From NCBI GenBank assembly GCA_965248685.1, contig CBDFKC010000004.1, positions 620,001 to 684,000 of the forward strand: a stretch of 64,000 nucleotides of DNA, in the 5' to 3' direction. The DNA is from VYFG01 sp965248685. GTDB taxonomy: Bacteria > Pseudomonadota > Gammaproteobacteria > Arenicellales > Poriferihabitantaceae. Position numbers and translations under genes: made by a program. The first letter of the stretch is position 1; each line of letters starts with the position of its first letter. Positions 16,176-23,952 of this stretch are shown piece after piece. The notes under the pieces are model-generated. The model did no database searches, was not told the DNA's origin, and saw nothing but the letters and a program-made list of their open reading frames with translations.

Positions 16176-17348
16176 TCAGGGTTTGACGATCAGACCGTTA
16201 TTAAATGTCGTGAGCAATTCCGAACCGGTATCGGTTATTAATAGCATATCGGCATGGCGAAATCCGCCTATGTCTTCTACTGCGATCATCGGCTCTATGG
16301 AAACAATCATATTCTTTTCCAGTTCGCGGTCATTATAGGGACGCATTTCACCAATTTCATCCCGTCCATACCACCGACCCATAATGCCAAAAGAATGGCC
16401 AGTGCCAAATGTGCGATCATCCAGGTATCCAGCGTCCCTGAATATTGGATCGACTACATCATCAATCCGATTAAATCTGACACCGGGTTTCAGGGCGCTT
16501 ATGCCAGCCTGATGGGCCGCAATTTGTGCCTCCATAGGTGTCCGAACTTCATCGGGAATCTCACCAAAATAAACGCTCCGTTCCAGCAAATGATAATACC
16601 CGATGATCATGGGAAACACGTTCAGGCTAAGTAACTGATTGCGTTGAATCGGGCTCCAGGTATTGGGTGCATGGGCCACATAGGTTCGATCAACTCCGGA
16701 CTGGCACCAGGCAAACGTATCTTCCTGTACCTCATATTCCGGAAAGCGATGGCGCATCTCGTTTTCCATGGCGACAACCGCGCTACGCGCGACTTCTACT
16801 TCAGTGATGCCAACATCAATCGCCTCCATAAATGCCTGGGCACCGACCACCGCGACCTGGGCGCCATTGCGTATCAGATTAATTTCCTCATCGGACTTAA
16901 TGATCTGAGCTTGCATAATCGGCAGGGTTACATCGACAAATTCGCAGTCGGGTAAAGCACTTTGCAGCGACTGAAAATATCCCAGGGTGATGTATTCGTG
17001 CTCGATACCAATTCTTCCCGAAGTGATTCCGCGGTCTGCAAGGGCCTCCCTGATCAGTTTGATAGACCCGTCCAGAGGGCTACGTGTATCCCAGTAAATT
17101 CGGACGTCGTCCAGCCAGCTGTAGTTATGAGGTCGATCAAATTCGATTCTTGGCGCGATCACTGCACCATCGCCCTGGCGCGGCAGGACAGCAGAATGAT
17201 CGCGACCAAACGGGGTCATCCAGAAGTTGCTGTAATAAAGTGTATTGTGAAATGAGGTCGCGATAATTGCCTCTACATCGGCGGTTTCCATAACCGCGGC
17301 AAGGCTGGCTTGACGCCGCCGCATTTCCTGGTCAGAAAAGGTTTGCAT
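16176..17348 (-). CDS. Creatinase-like amidinohydrolase (M24 family)
   Basis: Protein of 390 aa, close to the length of creatinase, which splits creatine into sarcosine and urea. Several blocks match what I recall of Pseudomonas creatinase: LLSLNVFPMIIGYYHLLERS, RTFGTGHSFGIM with a following YGRDE, and MIVSIEPMI. Candidate catalytic residues are H226, E256 and E352. The C-terminal histidine that I recall from GYREHD seems shifted by one (GGFRHAD, H365). The M24 metal-ligand aspartates are absent, as in creatinase. Creatine or another guanidino or N-methyl compound is a reasonable but unproven substrate. It is the first gene of the minus-strand set. Confidence 0.75.
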   Translation of the reverse strand: MQTFSDQEMRRRQASLAAVMETADVEAIIATSFHNTLYYSNFWMTPFGRDHSAVLPRQGDGAVIAPRIEFDRPHNYSWLDDVRIYWDTRSPLDGSIKLIREALADRGITSGRIGIEHEYITLGYFQSLQSALPDCEFVDVTLPIMQAQIIKSDEEINLIRNGAQVAVVGAQAFMEAIDVGITEVEVARSAVVAMENEMRHRFPEYEVQEDTFAWCQSGVDRTYVAHAPNTWSPIQRNQLLSLNVFPMIIGYYHLLERSVYFGEIPDEVRTPMEAQIAAHQAGISALKPGVRFNRIDDVVDPIFRDAGYLDDRTFGTGHSFGIMGRWYGRDEIGEMRPYNDRELEKNMIVSIEPMIAVEDIGGFRHADMLLITDTGSELLTTFNNGLIVKP

Positions 17349-17526
17349 TGAATTTAAGCGGGGTTGAATTGGTGGTTAAAGAATTCTGTATGAAAGCGTC
17401 ACTGGGGTCAACGAATCATCCACGCTTGACGGTGAACATACCCAGAAAATTCAGGGGGTCTGCTGGTGGCAAAATTCGCTTCATTGCATAATATCCATTG
17501 GTTAAATCAAATCGCCCCACCTAACG

Positions 17527-17820
17527 TTGTCCCGGAAGCACCCCAATCAAAACTGTGAACTATGTCAGCAACAACGTGATCTGACGTTTCATCATCTGAT
17601 TCCGCGCAAACTGCATCGGCGTACCGGGTTCAAGCGGCGCTTCGACGCGGAAACCCTGAACCAGGGAATCCATGTCTGTAACCTGTGTCATCGAGGTCTG
17701 CATCGGTTATACGATGAACTGACTTTGGCTCGAGAGTTTAATCATTTGGACGCGATTCTGGGCGACGGCGCTATTGCCAAACATGTTGCCTGGTCGGCCA
17801 AGCAAAAGGTTAAGCTATAG
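17527..17820 (+). CDS. HNH endonuclease domain protein
   Basis: Small protein of 97 aa consisting of one HNH module. The first zinc knuckle is CELCQQQRDLTFHHLIPRK and the second is HVCNLCHRGLHRLYDE; the HH pair and the late His are the catalytic and metal residues. This short type is widespread in proteobacteria as a single gene and its DNA target is unknown. The start is TTG at 17527; there is no in-frame ATG before the first Cys motif. The subtilase gene begins 25 bp downstream. No restriction or mobile-element partner is visible. Confidence 0.83.
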   Translation: MSRKHPNQNCELCQQQRDLTFHHLIPRKLHRRTGFKRRFDAETLNQGIHVCNLCHRGLHRLYDELTLAREFNHLDAILGDGAIAKHVAWSAKQKVKL

Positions 17821-17845
17821 CCCGAATAATTTTGAGGAAACAATT

Positions 17846-19732
17846 TTGAGTGTGAGTCTGAGAAAGTGTCTGGTGGTGTGGGTATGGTTATTGTCCCCAT
17901 GGCAATTCATCCATGCCCAGGAGATAACGGATGCTCAGCTGCTGGAATTTCTCGTGGTCACCTGTCACGGATCCAATGAAACCGCTGAATACTGGCCCGA
18001 GAACCTGGCGCAGGTTGGTCCAAGTCATGGGTCAATTGAAATTCGTGGAACCCGGGTAGGTGAGCGCTTTATATATCTTCTGGGTGATGGCAGCAGCCTG
18101 CGGATGGACCTGTTAAGACCACCCAACAGACCGGCTCGGTATGTTTTGGAATTTAGCATTCAGAACAAAATGCCCGAACTGTTTATCGGCATGGATGCCA
18201 ATTGCAAAGTCCGCCAGGCTCGCAGATTAAATTATCGAGATGGCAAAGCTTATTCCCTCGATACGCTGGATCAATTCCTGGATTCAATAAACTCGGAATT
18301 ACTCAATCCACCGGTTCCCCAGCCTGCCGGAGCAGAAATTAACCCCGGGGATAGCGTCGTTCAACGGCCACAATTGCTGGTCGCGATGGTTGACTCCGGG
18401 GTCAATTATCAATTGCCCGAAATAAACCAAAGACTTGCCAGAGATAGCAAAGGCCAATTGCTTGGCTACGATTTTTGGGACATGGATCCACTGCCCTTCG
18501 ATGCCCACCCGGCTGCTTCGCCGTTTTTTATCCAGCGTCATGGGACCCAGACAGCGTCTTTGATGTTACGGGAAGTGTCAGATATCCAGCTCGTAAGTTA
18601 CCGATATCCACGCTCTGATTTGAGTCGAATGAAGTTGCTGATCGAACACGCTCGTAGTATTGGCATACGTATTGTTGGGCTTCCCCTGGGCAGTAATAAT
18701 TCCAAGAGTTGGGCGGCATTCGAGGTGGCGGCTAAAGCGCATCCGGATATTTTATTCATTGTATCGGCGGGAAATAACGGGCGCGATATCGACGCCCGGC
18801 CGGTTTTCCCGGCATCCCTGACAATTGATAATATGATAACGGTGACCTCGTCAAACGATTATCTGAGACCCGCAGAACGAACCAATTGGGGCAAGGAATC
18901 GGTAGACTTTATGCTACCCGCGGAGCAGCAGCGGGTATTGAATTTCAACGGTGATGAGGCTGAAGCTTCGGGGTCGAGCTATGCAGTATCTCGCATGGTA
19001 GCGCTCGCCGCCGATTTTTTGAATCGCCGGAAAACTCTGGATACACCAGGATTAATCAAGTCACTACGCCAATTGGCAATACCCCCAGCGAATGGGTCTT
19101 ATGTGAAGATCGGTTATATTCCTGATCCGGTAGCAAACAGCAAAGATCTGATTGTGGTCCCCGGCAGTAAAATGATGTTGGCCGAGCCAGCGTCACCACC
19201 ACGATTCTCGACCAGTCTTTCTGGAGTGATGCTTGATCAGGAGTGGTCGATACAAGATATCCAGTCAGCGTTAACCGAAGTTAACTCAATATTGTCCCAA
19301 TGCGATATTGGCTTTTCTTCAATTAGTTTTGTCTCGCTGAATGGTCCAGATTATCTGCGGGACCTCGCCACCGGAAGCGCCCATACCTTGATGGCGGGTT
19401 TGACTGATCTGGAGATCAACCCCGGGTATTCCGGCAAATTGATAAAAGTCTTGTTTGCCAGGGATAGTCAGATGCAAATCAAATACGATGCCGAGGCATT
19501 TGGTGTCGGAAATACCCGGGCCCGTCCCTGGCTGATAAACTCGGTATGGGTAATGCAGGGCGCGAAAGATCTCGGGGTAACCCTGGCCCACGAACTTTTT
19601 CACGTGCTGGCGAACAACGGAGATCATGTGCCGCGAAATAAAAATTTGATGTCCGCTGACACCAACCCGGCAAATACTGCACTAACACCAGGCCAATGTG
19701 CCTTAGCCAGGGGATATTTTTCAAGAAAATAA
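17846..19732 (+). CDS. Secreted S8 subtilisin-like protease with a C-terminal HExxH motif
   Basis: Protein of 628 aa from a TTG start with a gagga ribosome binding site 7 bp upstream. A signal peptide is clear (RKCLVVWVWLLSPWQFIHAQ). The subtilase domain spans roughly residues 175-440: catalytic Asp183 (AMVDSGVN), His232 (RHGTQTAS), oxyanion Asn310 (SAGNNG) and Ser378 (ASGSSYAVS). A second, C-terminal region ends with LAHELFHVLANNGDH (H582, E583, H586, H594) and a nearby NLM, which looks like a zinc-metalloprotease site. Two protease motifs in one chain is unusual. It lies 7 bp before the OvoM-like gene. Confidence 0.8.
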   Translation: MSVSLRKCLVVWVWLLSPWQFIHAQEITDAQLLEFLVVTCHGSNETAEYWPENLAQVGPSHGSIEIRGTRVGERFIYLLGDGSSLRMDLLRPPNRPARYVLEFSIQNKMPELFIGMDANCKVRQARRLNYRDGKAYSLDTLDQFLDSINSELLNPPVPQPAGAEINPGDSVVQRPQLLVAMVDSGVNYQLPEINQRLARDSKGQLLGYDFWDMDPLPFDAHPAASPFFIQRHGTQTASLMLREVSDIQLVSYRYPRSDLSRMKLLIEHARSIGIRIVGLPLGSNNSKSWAAFEVAAKAHPDILFIVSAGNNGRDIDARPVFPASLTIDNMITVTSSNDYLRPAERTNWGKESVDFMLPAEQQRVLNFNGDEAEASGSSYAVSRMVALAADFLNRRKTLDTPGLIKSLRQLAIPPANGSYVKIGYIPDPVANSKDLIVVPGSKMMLAEPASPPRFSTSLSGVMLDQEWSIQDIQSALTEVNSILSQCDIGFSSISFVSLNGPDYLRDLATGSAHTLMAGLTDLEINPGYSGKLIKVLFARDSQMQIKYDAEAFGVGNTRARPWLINSVWVMQGAKDLGVTLAHELFHVLANNGDHVPRNKNLMSADTNPANTALTPGQCALARGYFSRK

Positions 19733-19739
19733 AATTCTT

Positions 19740-20501
19740 ATGCCTGGATACTACAACACACCGGAACAATTAAACGAATACCTGGTGTTTCACTATGCAA
19801 CAGACGCAGATATTTTGCCCTGGAAATTTGGCCCGCAACTGGCGCTGGGTTTTCATCGTCGACTGGTTCAGTGTATAGACTTCAGCCGGTTGTCAGCTGA
19901 TGCCCGGGCGCTGGACCTTGGCTGCTCCGTGGGCAGGATTACTTTTGAACTTGCCCGTGTGATTAAACATGTTATGGGCATAGATTTTTCCCATCAATTT
20001 ATCGAAACCGCCAGGGACATTCAGCAAACCGGCGAGGTTATGCTTAACTTGACCCGGGAAGGCAAATTAGGTGACCGGGTAACCCGACGGATTGATTCGG
20101 ATATTGACCGCGCACGTATTACATTCATCCAGGGGGATGCGGAAAATTTACCGAAGAACCTGGGGAAACTTGACGTTCTGGTGCTGGCGAATGTATTGGA
20201 CCGGTTGCCCCATCCGAAGAATTGTTTGGGTTCACTTGCCGATACTATGAATTCCGGCGGCCAGATGATTATATGTTCTCCATTTACCTGGTGGGATGAA
20301 TTCACCGAAGTTGGGGAACGCCTCGGTGGATTTATCCAGGGTGAAAACGAAGTCACTTCCCTGGATACCATGAAGGATATATTGCTGGAAAATTTTCTAT
20401 TATCCGATGTTGAGGATCAACCATTCTTGATTCGGGAACACCAACGTAAATATCATTTTAGTGTTGCCCAGACGAGTACTTGGATAAAAAAGCCGGATTG
20501 A
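19740..20501 (+). CDS. OvoM-like methyltransferase (putative 4-mercaptohistidine N1-methyltransferase)
   Basis: SAM-dependent methyltransferase of 253 aa. The N-terminal YYNTPEQLNEYLVFHYATDAD segment, motif I at residues 59-65 (DLGCSVG), GDAENLPKNLGKLDVLV, the LANVLDRLP motif and SPFTWWDEFTEVGERLGG together match the C-terminal domain of ovothiol synthase OvoA, here as a separate protein. In ovothiol synthesis this domain methylates the imidazole of 4-thiohistidine. The sulfoxide synthase part (OvoA N-terminal domain) is not in the window. The gene starts 7 bp after the subtilase stop and precedes a membrane protein gene by 30 bp. Confidence 0.85.
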   Translation: MPGYYNTPEQLNEYLVFHYATDADILPWKFGPQLALGFHRRLVQCIDFSRLSADARALDLGCSVGRITFELARVIKHVMGIDFSHQFIETARDIQQTGEVMLNLTREGKLGDRVTRRIDSDIDRARITFIQGDAENLPKNLGKLDVLVLANVLDRLPHPKNCLGSLADTMNSGGQMIICSPFTWWDEFTEVGERLGGFIQGENEVTSLDTMKDILLENFLLSDVEDQPFLIREHQRKYHFSVAQTSTWIKKPD

Positions 20502-20531
20502 CAACTTACCTTATTTGGAACCGAGACACTT

Positions 20532-21083
20532 TTGAAAAATTTAAGATCAACGCTGGTTTTTTCGGGACTGATTTTATCTGGATCCGTTATCTACTATTTC
20601 TATCTGTTAAACGTTCATCCGCCAGGGGCCGAGCGGGAGACGCTGCTAAGTGAAATAGGTGAATTTTTTGGCGAAGTCGCACTCTGGACCATGGGAATTA
20701 TTTACGCCAGAACGGGGCTAAAGATGCTGGTCGGGCGTGGCGGGCCGATGCAGCGGCTGGTGCCCGAATTCGCGGTGGCATCCACCGAATCCCTGATTCG
20801 AAAGATACTGGTTTGGCTCAATAGAACCCATGTCCAGGTTGGGGTGGCGACAATTGCCGTGTTGTTTCTCCACGTTGCGATGGTTGGGTTGCCGCTGGAT
20901 ATATTGTTTTTTCCTGGGGTAATCGCGTTGCTGGTCTGGCAGACGTTATTTGGATTTTTTATCCGAATAAAAGCATCTCCGCGGGAACTTAAGAAATTCT
21001 CGTTTTACGTCCACTCCCAACTGATAACTGGTATCGCAATTGGAATATTTGCCTATTTTGGTCACCTGTTGGTGGACGCTTAA
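20532..21083 (+). CDS. Integral membrane protein, possible cytochrome b-like heme protein
   Basis: Protein of 183 aa with about five hydrophobic stretches (roughly residues 7-27, 48-65, 100-122, 124-146 and 158-180). Histidines lie in or near helices (LNRTHVQVG, VLFLHVAMVG, FYVHSQLITG, AYFGHLLVD), a spacing that resembles ferric-reductase/YedZ-type heme membranes. This is suggestive only. The start is TTG at 20532 with no better in-frame start. It follows the OvoM-like gene by 30 bp, so a link to thiol redox chemistry is possible. Confidence 0.6.
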   Translation: MKNLRSTLVFSGLILSGSVIYYFYLLNVHPPGAERETLLSEIGEFFGEVALWTMGIIYARTGLKMLVGRGGPMQRLVPEFAVASTESLIRKILVWLNRTHVQVGVATIAVLFLHVAMVGLPLDILFFPGVIALLVWQTLFGFFIRIKASPRELKKFSFYVHSQLITGIAIGIFAYFGHLLVDA

Positions 21084-21118
21084 GCTGACAAATTTGGTTT
21101 ATCTGTCGGTTGAAAATT

Positions 21119-21907
21119 CTATAGTGGTTTGTAGCCGACGAAATGGGTTGGGCGCAGAAATCCCTCTTCAATAACTTTGCGCTTAAGTTGACTGCTTTTC
21201 AATCGATAACCAGCCTGGTGAGAACCGATTTTATTCATAAGCTGCTTTAGCCTGTCGCCTGACAATGCCGCCAGTTCTTTTTTTACTTCAATTCGATACC
21301 ATTCGTTTCGGTCGATCAGGCGGACATGATTAAATCCGGCCTGCTCCATGGCGAACTTGGTTTGATCCAGGTTTTGCATTTGAAAATCCAGATGGATAAA
21401 GCCCAGCCATTCCACCGCGGTTGGAGAATATTCCTTTTCGCCTCCCCGTAGCCAATCGCTTCCGACAAATACACCGCCCGGTTTGAGTACGCGCAGAACA
21501 TCCTTATAGAACGCTTGCTTTTCAGGAATATGAACAATCGAGTCTTTGCTAAATACGATATTAAAACTGCGACTATCAAATTTAAGCGGTCCCGGATCAA
21601 CCAGTTCAAACTGGACCGTTTCTGCCAATCCAGATTTTTCCGCGCGGCGCCTGCTGTGTTCGATCAAATGCGGTTCAACGTCGATGCCGAGAACGCTCTT
21701 AGCCCCATAGTTTTCTGCCAATAGAATTGAAATAGCACCGAGCCCACATCCGATGTCCAGAACATTGCTTCCCTTTATTTTTACGTCAGATAAAAGTTCG
21801 GCCACCTCTTCAGGTCCACCAGGTGCGAGATAACCATCTCCCCACATCCATTGAAGAGCCGTAATAAAATTCTCAGTGTACTGGTATTTATATTTTGTAT
21901 CGGGCAT
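21119..21907 (-). CDS. Phosphoethanolamine N-methyltransferase-like SAM methyltransferase
   Basis: Protein of 262 aa. The opening (QYTENFITALQWMWGDGYLA, PGG) and motif I (NVLDIGCGLGAISILLAENYG), followed by IVFSKDSIVHIPEK, resemble the single-domain phosphoethanolamine methyltransferases known from Plasmodium and plants. Tyr10 and His126 sit where those enzymes have their catalytic Tyr and His. The C-terminal part (KRKVIEEGFLRPTHFVGYKPL) also resembles that family. Methylation of phosphoethanolamine toward phosphocholine is the best guess, but other small amines are possible. It is a single gene, divergent from the next methyltransferase. Confidence 0.75.
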   Translation of the reverse strand: MPDTKYKYQYTENFITALQWMWGDGYLAPGGPEEVAELLSDVKIKGSNVLDIGCGLGAISILLAENYGAKSVLGIDVEPHLIEHSRRRAEKSGLAETVQFELVDPGPLKFDSRSFNIVFSKDSIVHIPEKQAFYKDVLRVLKPGGVFVGSDWLRGGEKEYSPTAVEWLGFIHLDFQMQNLDQTKFAMEQAGFNHVRLIDRNEWYRIEVKKELAALSGDRLKQLMNKIGSHQAGYRLKSSQLKRKVIEEGFLRPTHFVGYKPL

Positions 21908-21982
21908 AGGGCTGGTGTTCTACCTAAAGTTGGAATAGGCTGATTGAGTTTCGAGATACCCTGAAAAATTAAAAGCCTAATT

Positions 21983-22744
21983 ATGAAGATAATTCCCACT
22001 GAGCGCTTTACTAATTACGCCGAGTCTTACGTCAAGTATCGGCCAGACTATCCTCGTGAATCAATTGCTGCACTTATACGGATATGCGAGTTGAGTCCGG
22101 ATTCGGAAATTGCTGATATTGGCTCTGGCACTGGGATTCTAACCGCTGACTTGTTGCAAAACCATTTGCGTGTCAGCGCGGTTGAGCCTAACCAGGCCAT
22201 GCGCCAATACGGTGAGCAACTATTGTATGAGTATGATGGATTTCGCAGCGTAGATGGCAGCGCAGAGGAGACCACTTTGCCGGATAACAGCATTGATCTG
22301 ATCATTGTTGCCCAGGCCTTCCATTGGTTCAATAATACCCAAACCATGGTTGAGTTCTCGCGTATTCTCAAACCAAGAGGGTGGTTCGGCCTAATATGGA
22401 ATCGGCGAGATATGCGTCAACCGCTACTACGTGAATATGATGAAATGTTGCGATCCCACGCCCCGGATTATGACAAGGTTAATCATATGAATCTGGACGA
22501 TAGTGAAATTGCTGGATTATTTGATCCCACCAGCTACCAGGAACTGTCATTTGATCATTTCCAGGAGTTTGACGAACAGGGGTTCTTGGGTCGAATGGGG
22601 TCTTCCTCCTATGTTCCCAAGGTTGGTACTGGTGCATTTGATTCTTTAACCCAGGCAGCAAGACAGCTGTTCGCCAAATACCAGGAAAACGAGACAATTC
22701 GCTTCCAGTACGTTACACGTTTGTATCTAGGAATGATTGATTAG
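21983..22744 (+). CDS. Class I SAM-dependent methyltransferase
   Basis: Protein of 253 aa of the Methyltransf_11/25 type. The N-terminal FTNYAESYVKYRPDYP segment is typical of this common subfamily. Motif I is IADIGSGTGILTADLL, motif II region is SAEETTLPDNSIDLIIVAQAFHWF, and motif III is FSRILKPRGWFGLIWN. The substrate is unknown. It stands alone between a divergent methyltransferase and the Slp lipoproteins. Confidence 0.87.
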   Translation: MKIIPTERFTNYAESYVKYRPDYPRESIAALIRICELSPDSEIADIGSGTGILTADLLQNHLRVSAVEPNQAMRQYGEQLLYEYDGFRSVDGSAEETTLPDNSIDLIIVAQAFHWFNNTQTMVEFSRILKPRGWFGLIWNRRDMRQPLLREYDEMLRSHAPDYDKVNHMNLDDSEIAGLFDPTSYQELSFDHFQEFDEQGFLGRMGSSSYVPKVGTGAFDSLTQAARQLFAKYQENETIRFQYVTRLYLGMID

Positions 22745-22811
22745 ATAATTAAGTTGCCATGTTGTGGCGGGAACCATACCCTTTATCACGGTTCTTATTA
22801 ATATGCATTTA

Positions 22812-23360
22812 ATGGAACGATTTAAAATTATTATACGACTTGGAAGCCTGGGGTTAATAGCCTTGGTAACCGCCTGTGCATCCCAGATTCCCCCAGAAAT
22901 CAGAAATTCATCGGGGAATTCTCCTAACGTGTCCCAGGTCCGTACCAATCCCGAGGTACACCGCTCCCAACAGGTGCGCTGGGGTGGGGTGATACTGAAG
23001 ACCGAAAATAAAAATAACGCAAGTTGGCTAACAATGGTTGCATTTCCACTGGATAACCAGGGAGAACCAAAGTCTACCGGTCAAAGCCCCGGACGGTTCA
23101 TCGCAGTGGTTGATGATTTTCTGGAACCGCTGGTTTACAGCGCAGAGCGTGAAGTGACAATAGTGGGTGAATTGCTTGGCACAGAGACCGTTGCAGTGGA
23201 TGAATTTCCCTATGACTATCCCATTGTTAAAGTTACCCAATTATATTTATGGCCGGTCAGGAGTGCCCGACCACAATACACTAGCTATCCGCCATATTGG
23301 TATGATCCCTGGTACCACCCTTTTCGCCACCGTTATTATCGGCGCCGTCATTTTTACTAG
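22812..23360 (+). CDS. Slp family outer-membrane lipoprotein (copy 1)
   Basis: Lipoprotein of 182 aa with signal peptide and lipobox (LIALVTAC, Cys as acylation site). The body matches Slp: VRWGGVILKTENK, WLTMVAFPLDNQGEP, SPGRFIAVVDDFLEPLVY, REVTIVGELLG and YDYPIVKVTQLYLWP. Slp is a starvation- or acid-related outer-membrane lipoprotein of unclear function. The C-terminus carries a Tyr/His/Arg-rich tail (YRRRHFY). The start at 22812 is chosen to place the signal peptide; 22803 is also possible. A second Slp gene follows 20 bp downstream. Confidence 0.87.
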   Translation: MERFKIIIRLGSLGLIALVTACASQIPPEIRNSSGNSPNVSQVRTNPEVHRSQQVRWGGVILKTENKNNASWLTMVAFPLDNQGEPKSTGQSPGRFIAVVDDFLEPLVYSAEREVTIVGELLGTETVAVDEFPYDYPIVKVTQLYLWPVRSARPQYTSYPPYWYDPWYHPFRHRYYRRRHFY

Positions 23361-23380
23361 TTGAGACTCAAAAAGATGCA

Positions 23381-23863
23381 ATGATTAGAATTTTAATATT
23401 GGTTGTTCTGGCTGGTCTGATGACAGGGTGTGCGAGCAAACCTGCATTCAATACCCACCAGGCGAATCGATCGATCAGCCCCCAATCAGTTGTTGAGAAA
23501 CCCCAGGAAAGCCGCGGTGAAACCGCGTTATGGGGCGGCACCATTCTGGATACCCGGAATCTTGAACAATACACCCAGATAGAAGTATTGGCCTATCCTT
23601 TAAGTCGATCTGAACGACCGCTGCAGGACGCTAAACCCTTGGGTCGATTTATCATTCGACACCCAGGTTTTCTCGAGCCCACTGATTTTGCCCAGGGACG
23701 GCTGGTTACCGTGCTGGGGGACATTGGCGAGGTTGAGGAAGGCTCAGTAGGCGACAGCGCCTATAATTATCCTGTGGTTAAAGCTGAACACCTGCATTTA
23801 TGGTCGAAACAGGATCTGCTCAATAAAACCAGTTTTCACTTTGGCTTTGGTATAGGCCTGTAA
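23381..23863 (+). CDS. Slp family outer-membrane lipoprotein (copy 2)
   Basis: Lipoprotein of 160 aa with a short signal peptide and lipobox (GLMTGC). Slp features are TALWGGTILDTRNLEQ, IEVLAYPLSRSERP, LGRFIIRHPGFLEP, RLVTVLGDIG and YNYPVVKAEHLHLW. It is a paralogue of the gene 20 bp upstream and clearly diverged from it, so the duplication is not recent. The two are probably co-transcribed. It lacks the Tyr/His-rich tail of copy 1. Confidence 0.88.
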   Translation: MIRILILVVLAGLMTGCASKPAFNTHQANRSISPQSVVEKPQESRGETALWGGTILDTRNLEQYTQIEVLAYPLSRSERPLQDAKPLGRFIIRHPGFLEPTDFAQGRLVTVLGDIGEVEEGSVGDSAYNYPVVKAEHLHLWSKQDLLNKTSFHFGFGIGL

Positions 23864-23889
23864 GTTTGGCTCCGTCCGGTGTCGATTAC

Positions 23890-23918
23890 TTGATAAGAGC
23901 CTCCGTATTGGATAGCAT
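23890..23918 (+). promoter_or_regulatory. Possible sigma-70 promoter of the hemocyanin-like operon
   Basis: TTGATA (23890-23895) and TAGCAT (23913-23918) are 17 bp apart, and the expected transcript start is about 28 bp before the ATG at 23953. The intervening leader holds a strong agggagg ribosome binding site. Suggestive only. Confidence 0.35.
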
Positions 23919-23952
23919 ATGAGTTGAACTCAAATACCACAGGGAGGTTGCG

